NCBI GenBank assembly: GCA_937124525.1
Contig: CAKZLA010000121.1
Location: 1 to 23,554 of the forward strand
Length of the DNA: 23,554 bases
Direction: 5' to 3'
DNA from: an uncultured Desulfobacterium sp.
GTDB lineage: Bacteria; Desulfobacterota; Desulfobacteria; Desulfobacterales; Desulfobacteraceae
Position 1 is the stretch's first letter. Each line of letters begins with the position of its first letter. The notes below the pieces were generated by a model. It searched no databases. It had not been told where the DNA came from and worked only from the letters and a program-made list of their open reading frames with translations. The translations under genes were made by a program, and so were the position numbers. This document shows positions 16,457 to 23,554 of the stretch, piece by piece.

Positions 16457-19400
16457 ATGAATAAGAAAATCCTTCACACGGTATTTCAGGAAACTGCAAA
16501 ACGCTTCCCAGACAACGTGGCAGTCCAGCATGAGAGTTGCAGTATTTCTTACAAATCATTGAATGGTGAAAGCAACAGAATATCGAGATATTTAAATGAT
16601 CTGGGAGTAAGAAAAGATGTTGTTGTAGGAATTATTCTGGAGAGCGGTATTGAATATATTGCGTCTATCTTAGCGGTAATGAAATCCGGAGGTGTGTTTC
16701 TTCCTTTGGATATTTCATTTCCTGAAAAACGACTGAAATATATTTTAGATAAAACCACTCCTGATGTTTTGATTATCGGCAAAAAAAATCAAGACACTAT
16801 TATTACCAAACTTGATCAAGTTGGAATTGATCAAAATAAATGTCCAATGATCTTTGTCGATGAAAATCTGAAATTATACCCTGAAAAAAAACAATATTCA
16901 GATATAGATCCTGGGATCATTCCTGATCCGGATGACAGCAATTACATCATATATACTTCAGGATCAACAGGCGCGCCAAAAGCCATTGTCGGCCAACATA
17001 AAAGCCTTTCCCATTTTATGCATTGGGAAACAAAGGAATTTAGGCTCGATGAATCCGTCAAATCAACTCAACTTACACCCATAACCTTTGATGCAAGTCT
17101 CAGAGATATATTTGTTCCTCTTCTTGTGGGGGGAACCGTGTGTATTCCCCCAGAAAATGTATTGACAAATATTGTTCATTTAATCGAATGGATCGATACC
17201 GCCGGAGTAACTCTCATTCATACAGTGCCGTCTCTTTTCAGAATGATAACTCAGCATCTTGAATCAGGACAAAAAGATATATATTTCAAGTCTTTAAAGT
17301 TTGTTATGTTGGCTGGAGAGGCTTTGTATGGAAAGGATGTGATACGATGGAAGGATCTGGTGGGCGACAGAATAGAACTTGTCAATTTATATGGAGCCTC
17401 GGAAACGACACTCATCAAATCTTTCAACAGAAAAATTGTCAGACCTTCAAGATCCAATGTCATGATTCCGGTGGGCGAACCCATATCAAATACGGCGATC
17501 CTGATATTAAAAGAAAACAGGCTTTGTGATATCGGAGAAACCGGGGAGATATTTATAAAAACTCCATTCAGAACAAAAGGGTATTACAACGAACCTGAAA
17601 TGACTAAAAAGTTCTTTGTTCAAAATCCATTAAATAAAGAGATCGAAGATATCATCTATAAAACAGGAGATCTCGGGAGGTATTTTCCGGATAGAAGCAT
17701 TGAATTCAAAGGCAGGGCAGATACCCAGGTAAAAGTGAATGGAATACGCATCGAACTTGCCGAGATTGAAAAAGCACTGATGAATAATGAAACAATAGAC
17801 CAGGCTGTCGTACTTGCATTCAAGAACAATGACAATGAAAATTCATTGGTCTGTTATTACACTGAAAAATTGGAAACCGACGTCGAGGATATCAGACTTA
17901 ATTTAAGTCTGGAGCTCCCTGTTTACATGTTGCCTGTATATTACTTGAAAATGGATGAATTTCCTCTGAACGTCAATGGCAAAATAGATAGAAAAGCACT
18001 TCCCAAACATGATGAAATGATCAAAAATTCGAAAGAATATGAACCTCCTGCAAGTGATATGGAAAAAGCGCTGGCGACGATTTGGGAAGAAGTTCTTGAA
18101 ATTGAAAAAGTGAGTGTCACAAGTTCCTTTTTTGAAATTGGCGGTCACTCTTTAAAAGCGACGAGGGTCGTATCAAGAATTTATAAAGAACTTAAGATAG
18201 AAATCAGTTTGAAAGAATTTTTCAAACATTCCACCATCAGAAAATTAGCGCCAATTGTCAGCCGCTCAGAAACAAGTTCATTTCTGCAGATTCAGCCTGT
18301 AAAGGAAAAGCCATACTATGATTTATCTCATGCCCAGCGCCGTTTGTGGATAATGGACCAAATGGATGATGGAGGAGGTATTGCTTATAGTCTTCCCGCA
18401 GTCTATTCAATTGATGGTCATCTCAATGTTTCAGTTTTTTACAATGCTTTTGAAGCATTGATCCAACGACATGAATCCCTGCGCACCACTTTTTTATTGG
18501 TGGATGGGGAACCAAAACAAAAAATTCATGAAAATAAAAAATTTTCATTCAAAGAGATTGACCTTTCCCAAGATAAAGACAGTTCGGACGTTTCAAAAGA
18601 AAATTTTGTAATTGAATACGCGGCAAAGGATGCAAAACTGCCCTTTGATTTATCCAAGGGCCCATTGCTGAGAATGCAATTACTAAAACTATCCAATGAG
18701 CGATTCATCGTTTTGTTCAATATGCATCACATTGTCAGCGATGCCTGGTCCATGGATGTGCTTGCAAAAGAAGTGCTGACTCTTTATGATGCGTTTATAA
18801 AAAACGAAACAAATCCTCTTCTTCCCCTTAGAATACAGTACAAGGATTATGCCGCATGGCAAAATAATCTGTTAAACTCGGATAAGATCAGAAAAAATCA
18901 AACCTATTGGCACGGCAAACTTTCGGGGGACCTCCCTGTTTTAAATTTACCCCTTGACTATCCCAGGCCACCTGTTCAGACGTTCAACGGAAATACCATT
19001 TCTTTTGAATTTGATGAATCTTTGACAAAGGGGCTGATCGAGCTGTCCAATGTGAATGATGTCACCATCTTTATGACCGTTCATGCATTGCTCAAGGTTC
19101 TTTTATATCGTTATACGGGGCAGGAAGATATCATCATAGGTGCTCCTGTGGCGGGCAGAGAGCATTTTGATCTTGATAACCAGATAGGGTTTTACGTCAA
19201 CCTACTTGCCCTTCGCGATGAAGTCAAAGGGGATGATGCTTTCAAGGAGATATTGAGAAAAGTAAAAGAAACGACAACAGAAGCATATGAGCACCAGGTT
19301 TATCCATTTGACAGCCTTGTCAATGAAATCGATACAAAAAAAGATATCAGCCGACCACCGATATTTAACGTTGCGATGACTTTTTATGACAATCCTCAAG

Positions 19401-22400
19401 TCGATTATGAAACCGGCGATATAAAGATTTCTCCATTTAGAACTGAATTGAATGTCAGTAAATATGATTTCATAATGACATTTACGCTAAAACAAGGGCG
19501 ATTTGGATTCAATGTGAATTACAACTCTGATCTGTTTAAATCAGATACGATCATAAGGTTGGGAAACCATTTTAAAGAATTATCCGTCAATGTGGTCAAA
19601 GATGCCGACTGTTCAATTAAACACCTGAATATTTTAGACAAGGTCGAAAGAAAAAAAATCTTCTCAGAATTTAACGACACATTTTATAACCACCCAAAAG
19701 ATAAAACCATTGTCGACCTGTTTCATGACAACGTAAAATCATTTCCCGATCATACAGCGGTCATATTTGAGGATAAACAACTTACTTATCAACAATTGGA
19801 TCAAAAGTCGGATCTACTGGCAAATTATTTGAAAAAAGCCGGTGTTCAACATGAAGAGATAGTTGGTTTGATGATTGACAGAAGCGAAATCCTGGTGATT
19901 TCATTTTTGGGAATATTAAAATCAGGCGCTGTTTATCTACCTGTTGATCCTGAATATCCACTGGACAGAGTCGCCCATATCCTCGATGACAGCAAATGCA
20001 ATATTATCTTGACCGAAGAAAAACACATTTCAAAGGTCAATGATTTTAAATTGCAAATCCGGGAATTATCTCGAATTTTTTCAGAAAATCATGATTTTTC
20101 AGACATAATAAACAATAGTGGTGTGATTACACCGCAAAGTCCGGCGTATCTGATATATACTTCAGGTTCCACGGGAAAGCCAAAAGGGAGCATGAATATC
20201 CATCAAGGCCCGGTCAACATGTCTCTTGATCAAATAAGGTCTTTTGGAATATCAGAATCCGACCGGGTATTGCAATTTGCATCCTGTTCATTTGATGCAT
20301 CTGTTTATGAAATGTGTATGGGGCTGTTTGCGGGGGCCGCAGTGGCGATTGTAAGTAAAGAAAGGATTAATGAGCCACAAAACTTCACCAAGTATCTGCA
20401 AGATAAAAACATAACGGTTGCAACGCTTCCCCCGGTTTATCTGAATACATTGGACAGAGAAAAACTTTTCACATTGAAAACCATAATTACGGCAGGAGAG
20501 CCCGCCATTCTAAATGACGCCGTATATTACAGCAAGCATAAGCAATATGTCAACGCCTACGGGCCATCGGAAGCATCGGTATGTATCTCCTTTCACATGG
20601 TCGATCCGAAACGAGAATATAAAACCGGCATTCCTATTGGAAAACCGATATCAAACACCTGTATATATATCCTGGACGACTTTTTACAACCTGTTCCCAT
20701 CGGTGTCCCCGGTGAAATTGCCGTTTCCGGATTTGGTCTGGGAAGGGGGTATCTGAACAGAGACGATCTGACACGGGAAAAATTTATTCAACATCCTTTT
20801 AAGCCCGATGAAAAGTTATATATGACAGGCGATATCGGAAGGTGGCTTTGTGACGGCAATATTGAATTTTCAGGAAGAAAAGACGACCAGGTTAAAATCA
20901 GGGGATACCGCATTGAATTGGGTGAGATTGAAAACTGCCTGCTTGGGTACGCCGGCGTAAACGAGGTTGTTGTGGTTATTTTAAATGATCTCGATGAATT
21001 AGTTGCTTATGTCGTAAGTGACAATGAATTGAATCTTACCAAGTTAAGATCGCATTTAATCCAGTTTCTTCCCGATTACATGATACCCGCATACTTTGTC
21101 CGGATTGAGTCAATTCCTCTTACATCCAACGGGAAAATTGATAAAAAAGCCTTGCCTGATCCTGAAACGAATTATCTGAAAACCGAGACCAAATATGAGG
21201 TGCCGCGTAATAACTTTGAAACAAAACTTATCCGAATATGGGAAGACGTTCTTGGAAAAAGAGATATAGGAATTAAGGACAACTTTTTCGATCTTGGTGG
21301 AAATTCACTCCATTCGGTTAAAATCGCTTCCAGAGCGACAACAGAGCTTAATTGTCCGTTATCAGTGAAACACATATTTTTGAATCCCACGGTGGCCGGA
21401 ATATCAAAGGCCATGAAACAAAAATCATTGAAATCAGAACTTGTCAGCCGGATTTCTGTTACCGATATCCCTTTAAATGGATCAAAACATTTATTAATTG
21501 AAAGACGTCCTTTGATTACACTTATGGCCATGGAAGAGATACCCCCTGTAAAATCAGCTGCAATAGGGTATCTTCATGATGATTTGATTTCCGATGCAGG
21601 TATAACACGCGATGAAGTCATTGATCATTGGTGCAATAACGCCCCGGTAATCAGCACAATATATCAAACTGTTCTGGGACGTATTGCTTTTATAACTATT
21701 CCGAAATTTTCTTCTGAATTGTACAGCAATAAAGTTGAACTGATAAACGCCATTCAGGACTCACTGAAAATAGCCGGTCATTTCGGCGCCGAAACACTTT
21801 CTCTTACGGGCATTATTCCCTCGGCAACGGATTACGCCCGCAAAATCATAGCCGATGATTCTTATAATAAGGATGAACTACCTGCCGTATCAACCGGTCA
21901 CGCCACGACAACAGCCACTGTAATTATGTCCATTGAAAATATACTGCAACAGGCCAATCGATCCCTTGAACGTGAAACTGTGGGATTTCTCGGTCTTGGA
22001 TCGGTGGGAACGGCAACGCTATACCTGATGCTGAAATGTTTACCGCATCCTGAAAAGCTTATTCTCAGCGATCTTTACACAAAAAATAGTTTGTTGAAAA
22101 GCATCAAACAGGATATTATAGAAAACATCGGATTTAATGGAACCATCCACATAATAGAATCCTCTCAAAATGTTCCAGATGAATTCTATGAAGCGACACT
22201 GATTATCGGGGCGACAAATGTACCTGATATATTGGATATTTCTAAAATAAATTCTGGTACAATGATTGTTGATGATTCCGGTCCGCACTGTTTTAAATCC
22301 GACGATGCAGTTTTACGTCTTAAAGAGGAGAAAGACATTCTGTTTACCGAGGGAGGGGTTTTGAACATGCCGCAACCTTATAGCTGCACGATACATATTC

Positions 22401-22678
22401 CATATCTTGTTGAAAAATCATTAAATGCGGTACAAAAAGATTATATGTTGAAATTCAACCCTTCAATGATAACTGGCTGTATTCTCTCAGGATTATTATC
22501 TTCTCTATATGAGGATTTAAAACCGACAATTGGGAATGTCGATATTGATGTCAGCTATAAAAATTATCAAAAGTTGAATCAGTCGGGATTTACAGCCGCA
22601 GGTTTACATTGTGAAGATTATTTCATACCTGATGAATATATATCTCATTTTCGTGATAACTTTGGTATTAAATCATAA
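16457..22678 (+). CDS. NRPS with terminal AAR-like reductase domain
   Basis: A 2073-residue assembly-line protein. Approximate domains: A3 7-518, PCP3 528-601, C4 619-1060, A4 1082-1570, PCP4 1580-1655, AAR-like reductase 1660-2073. It starts directly with an A domain, so its first residue is condensed by C3 at the end of the upstream synthase. It should add two residues, the second phenylalanine-like, and then release the chain reductively. There is no thioesterase and no SDR-type (TycA-like) thioester reductase. Carrier serines are Ser565 (IGGHSLKA) and Ser1617 (LGGNSLHS). An in-frame ATG at 16451 lies too close to AAGGG (16444-16448); ATG 16457 has an eight-base spacing and is preferred. 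The gene ends 15 bases before the racemase gene. Confidence 0.88.
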   Translation: MNKKILHTVFQETAKRFPDNVAVQHESCSISYKSLNGESNRISRYLNDLGVRKDVVVGIILESGIEYIASILAVMKSGGVFLPLDISFPEKRLKYILDKTTPDVLIIGKKNQDTIITKLDQVGIDQNKCPMIFVDENLKLYPEKKQYSDIDPGIIPDPDDSNYIIYTSGSTGAPKAIVGQHKSLSHFMHWETKEFRLDESVKSTQLTPITFDASLRDIFVPLLVGGTVCIPPENVLTNIVHLIEWIDTAGVTLIHTVPSLFRMITQHLESGQKDIYFKSLKFVMLAGEALYGKDVIRWKDLVGDRIELVNLYGASETTLIKSFNRKIVRPSRSNVMIPVGEPISNTAILILKENRLCDIGETGEIFIKTPFRTKGYYNEPEMTKKFFVQNPLNKEIEDIIYKTGDLGRYFPDRSIEFKGRADTQVKVNGIRIELAEIEKALMNNETIDQAVVLAFKNNDNENSLVCYYTEKLETDVEDIRLNLSLELPVYMLPVYYLKMDEFPLNVNGKIDRKALPKHDEMIKNSKEYEPPASDMEKALATIWEEVLEIEKVSVTSSFFEIGGHSLKATRVVSRIYKELKIEISLKEFFKHSTIRKLAPIVSRSETSSFLQIQPVKEKPYYDLSHAQRRLWIMDQMDDGGGIAYSLPAVYSIDGHLNVSVFYNAFEALIQRHESLRTTFLLVDGEPKQKIHENKKFSFKEIDLSQDKDSSDVSKENFVIEYAAKDAKLPFDLSKGPLLRMQLLKLSNERFIVLFNMHHIVSDAWSMDVLAKEVLTLYDAFIKNETNPLLPLRIQYKDYAAWQNNLLNSDKIRKNQTYWHGKLSGDLPVLNLPLDYPRPPVQTFNGNTISFEFDESLTKGLIELSNVNDVTIFMTVHALLKVLLYRYTGQEDIIIGAPVAGREHFDLDNQIGFYVNLLALRDEVKGDDAFKEILRKVKETTTEAYEHQVYPFDSLVNEIDTKKDISRPPIFNVAMTFYDNPQVDYETGDIKISPFRTELNVSKYDFIMTFTLKQGRFGFNVNYNSDLFKSDTIIRLGNHFKELSVNVVKDADCSIKHLNILDKVERKKIFSEFNDTFYNHPKDKTIVDLFHDNVKSFPDHTAVIFEDKQLTYQQLDQKSDLLANYLKKAGVQHEEIVGLMIDRSEILVISFLGILKSGAVYLPVDPEYPLDRVAHILDDSKCNIILTEEKHISKVNDFKLQIRELSRIFSENHDFSDIINNSGVITPQSPAYLIYTSGSTGKPKGSMNIHQGPVNMSLDQIRSFGISESDRVLQFASCSFDASVYEMCMGLFAGAAVAIVSKERINEPQNFTKYLQDKNITVATLPPVYLNTLDREKLFTLKTIITAGEPAILNDAVYYSKHKQYVNAYGPSEASVCISFHMVDPKREYKTGIPIGKPISNTCIYILDDFLQPVPIGVPGEIAVSGFGLGRGYLNRDDLTREKFIQHPFKPDEKLYMTGDIGRWLCDGNIEFSGRKDDQVKIRGYRIELGEIENCLLGYAGVNEVVVVILNDLDELVAYVVSDNELNLTKLRSHLIQFLPDYMIPAYFVRIESIPLTSNGKIDKKALPDPETNYLKTETKYEVPRNNFETKLIRIWEDVLGKRDIGIKDNFFDLGGNSLHSVKIASRATTELNCPLSVKHIFLNPTVAGISKAMKQKSLKSELVSRISVTDIPLNGSKHLLIERRPLITLMAMEEIPPVKSAAIGYLHDDLISDAGITRDEVIDHWCNNAPVISTIYQTVLGRIAFITIPKFSSELYSNKVELINAIQDSLKIAGHFGAETLSLTGIIPSATDYARKIIADDSYNKDELPAVSTGHATTTATVIMSIENILQQANRSLERETVGFLGLGSVGTATLYLMLKCLPHPEKLILSDLYTKNSLLKSIKQDIIENIGFNGTIHIIESSQNVPDEFYEATLIIGATNVPDILDISKINSGTMIVDDSGPHCFKSDDAVLRLKEEKDILFTEGGVLNMPQPYSCTIHIPYLVEKSLNAVQKDYMLKFNPSMITGCILSGLLSSLYEDLKPTIGNVDIDVSYKNYQKLNQSGFTAAGLHCEDYFIPDEYISHFRDNFGIKS
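16475..18260 (+). other. A3-PCP3 half-module, specificity unassigned
   Basis: A3 has YTSGSTGAPKA (alanine in place of the usual final glycine), FDASLRD (Asp212), NLYGASE instead of YGPTE, YKTGDL and NGKIDRK. The pocket reads D-A-R-H-M-A-L-L-I. The first four positions equal those I recall for the beta-methyl-aspartate A domain of microcystin McyB (D-A-R-H-V-G-I-F-V), but the rest differ, so I do not assign a substrate; a non-proteinogenic one is likely. PCP3 has Ser565. Confidence 0.75.
18312..21420 (+). other. NRPS module C4-A4-PCP4, phenylalanine-like specificity
   Basis: C4 has HHIVSDAWS (His758, Asp762) with alanine where HHxxxDG has glycine; the catalytic His and structural Asp remain. 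A4, read from FDASVY (Asp1280), VATLPP, IITAGEP and NAYGPSEASVC, gives D-A-Y-T-I-A-A-V-C, very close to the gramicidin S synthetase phenylalanine code D-A-W-T-I-A-A-I-C. An aromatic residue, most likely Phe, is predicted. PCP4 carries Ser1617. Confidence 0.78.
21430..22675 (+). other. AAR-like (acyl-ACP reductase) terminal release domain
   Basis: About 400 residues after the last carrier domain match the plan of cyanobacterial aldehyde-forming acyl-ACP reductase (compared from memory with the Synechococcus PCC 7942 enzyme). GHFGAETLSLTGIIPSAT corresponds to KHGIDISALGGFTS; STGHATTTATVI to TTGNTHTAYVI; the NAD(P)H loop is GLGSVG (1846-1851); GGVLNMP corresponds to GGVVEH; and Cys2008 in SMITGCILSGLL lines up with the AAR active-site Cys294 in QMFACFAEAMLL. 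AAR takes an ACP thioester onto this cysteine and reduces it to an aldehyde. Here the donor would be the peptide on PCP4, giving a C-terminal aldehyde. Homology is well supported; the reaction is inferred. Confidence 0.72.
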
Positions 22679-22693
22679 ATCATCGAGATTTTA

Positions 22694-23455
22694 ATGAATA
22701 AAAAAAACGACAAAATTTTAGGTGTTTTAGGTGGAATGGGACCCCTTGCATCCGCGGAGTTTTTAAAGACCATTTACGAACAGAATATTTCAGACGAGGC
22801 TGAGCAGGGATATCCCAATGTGATTTTGCATTCTATAACATCAATGCCTGACAGGACAAATGTGCTTATGAACAATTCTGACAACCGATTCTTGAACAGA
22901 TTGGTTTACCACCTGGAGCTATTATGTAAAGCGGATGTATCACATATCATTATCTGCTGCATGACGTCTCATTGTTTTTTGCACATGCTTCCCCAACTCC
23001 TTCTCGACAAGATTGTTTCCTTAATTCCTGTTGCGATCAATGAACTTGAAAGAAAGAAAGAACCGGCGCTCTTACTGGCTACGATGGGTACATATCATGA
23101 ACGACTCTTTGAAAAAGAGGCTTTATTAAATAACAGCGATAAATACCTTGTAATACCCTCGGATGAAGATAAGCAGTTTATCCATAATCTCATATATGAC
23201 AACCTGAAAAAGGGGAAAAATATTTCAGAAGTTCATCAGAAAATTCAAAGAATGCTTGATAATTATAAAATAAATTCATTTGTTTCAGGATGCACCGAGT
23301 TTCATTTACTTGTTAAATACGTCCTTGAAAGCGGCAGTGGAATCAATTTTGTCGATCCGCTGGTATCTGTCGCAAGAGAGTATTGTACTGATAGTAAATA
23401 TTCGGCCAGCACCCCATTCATTGGGGGACATATTTTAAATATGCCCTGCTCATAG
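22694..23455 (+). CDS. Asp/Glu-family amino acid racemase
   Basis: A 253-residue cofactor-independent racemase of the Asp/Glu/hydantoin racemase superfamily. GGMGPLAS near the N-terminus, the first catalytic cysteine Cys89 in ICCMTSH (usual form CNTAH) and the second, Cys200 in SGCTEFH (usual form GCTEL), are all present, so it should be active. The operon has no epimerisation domain, so this enzyme could supply a free D-amino acid, with D-Asp for A2 the simplest idea; microcystin clusters similarly carry the racemase gene mcyF. It starts 15 bases after the second NRPS stop, probably translated from the same mRNA, with only a weak CGAG ribosome site. Substrate (Asp, Glu or other) cannot be told from sequence. 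Confidence 0.83.
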   Translation: MNKKNDKILGVLGGMGPLASAEFLKTIYEQNISDEAEQGYPNVILHSITSMPDRTNVLMNNSDNRFLNRLVYHLELLCKADVSHIIICCMTSHCFLHMLPQLLLDKIVSLIPVAINELERKKEPALLLATMGTYHERLFEKEALLNNSDKYLVIPSDEDKQFIHNLIYDNLKKGKNISEVHQKIQRMLDNYKINSFVSGCTEFHLLVKYVLESGSGINFVDPLVSVAREYCTDSKYSASTPFIGGHILNMPCS

Positions 23456-23554
23456 CATTAGTATGCTACGCAGTCCCAAATAGGCGAATATGGGGCACTG
23501 GCCAAACATTTACATTATCAACCCGAATATTTACTACTGATATGAAATGAATCG
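23456..23554. other. Right-edge noncoding sequence with a possible hairpin
   Basis: No gene is seen in these 99 bases. CAGTCCCA (23471-23478) can pair with TGGGGCACTG (23491-23500), with a bulge and an inner ATA/TAT, closing a loop GGCGAA. No T-run follows, so a terminator is not established, and the operon may continue beyond the edge. Confidence 0.35.

Noticed and set aside
21430..22678. Terminal domain as ornithine cyclodeaminase/SbnB, giving diaminopropionate with the cysteine-synthase-like enzyme
   Set aside because: A Rossmann domain beside an SbnA-like fold suggested this pair, but the motif order and the aligned cysteine fit acyl-ACP reductase better, and SbnB is not normally fused to a PCP.
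21430..22678. Terminal domain as thioesterase or standard SDR-type thioester reductase
   Set aside because: No GxSxG hydrolase motif is found, and the single glycine loop GLGSVG lies in the middle of the domain rather than at its start as TGxxGxxG.
1..23554. CRISPR array, tRNA, rRNA or transposase
   Set aside because: No regularly spaced repeats, cloverleaf-like sequence or transposase coding frame was seen on either strand.

Overview
The window looks like part of the chromosome of an anaerobic, probably sulfate-reducing Desulfobacterota (Desulfobacteraceae-like) bacterium. The basis is two left-hand genes for an HndA/HndC (NuoE/NuoF)-type NADH-oxidising flavoprotein pair with extra iron-sulfur domains, joined to an AT-rich secondary-metabolite operon. 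The taxonomic placement is an inference from gene type and composition, not from a marker gene. All seven genes lie on the + strand.

Left part (187-2508): a NuoE/HndA-like [2Fe-2S] subunit followed by a 595-residue NuoF/HndC-like subunit. These are GC-richer than the rest and look like ordinary energy metabolism; the catalytic partner (hydrogenase, formate dehydrogenase or other) is not in view.

Main part (2773-23455): a five-gene polyketide/nonribosomal-peptide operon. (1) A 3756-residue hybrid synthase: N-terminal coiled coil, KS, ACP, PLP aminotransferase, C, A(Ser-like), PCP, C, A(Asp-like), PCP, C. (2) A cysteine-synthase-fold PLP enzyme. (3) A PP-loop ATP pyrophosphatase with zinc-type CxxC pairs. 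(4) A 2073-residue NRPS: A(unassigned), PCP, C, A(Phe-like), PCP, then a terminal reductase-like domain resembling cyanobacterial acyl-ACP reductase (AAR). (5) An Asp/Glu-type racemase.

Reading the line colinearly, the KS-ACP-aminotransferase module should make a beta-amino acyl unit, as in the mycosubtilin/iturin and microcystin (McyE) systems. Serine, an aspartate-like residue (perhaps D-Asp from the racemase), an unassigned residue and a phenylalanine-like residue follow. The terminal AAR-like domain would then release the chain by reduction, plausibly as a peptide aldehyde. The second and third proteins could make or modify a building block or add nitrogen or sulfur.

Most unusual points: the AAR-like domain in the place of a thioesterase or SDR-type reductase; a shared C-terminal tail on the first synthase and on the PP-loop enzyme, suggesting a docking peptide; a KS followed almost at once by a post-AT linker motif, suggesting an excised AT; a module split between C and A on two proteins; and a ~65-bp hairpin-forming repeat present in opposite orientation on either side of the 11.3-kb first synthase gene. 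No upstream loading module, trans-AT, phosphopantetheinyl transferase or transporter is visible; these must be elsewhere or beyond the right edge.
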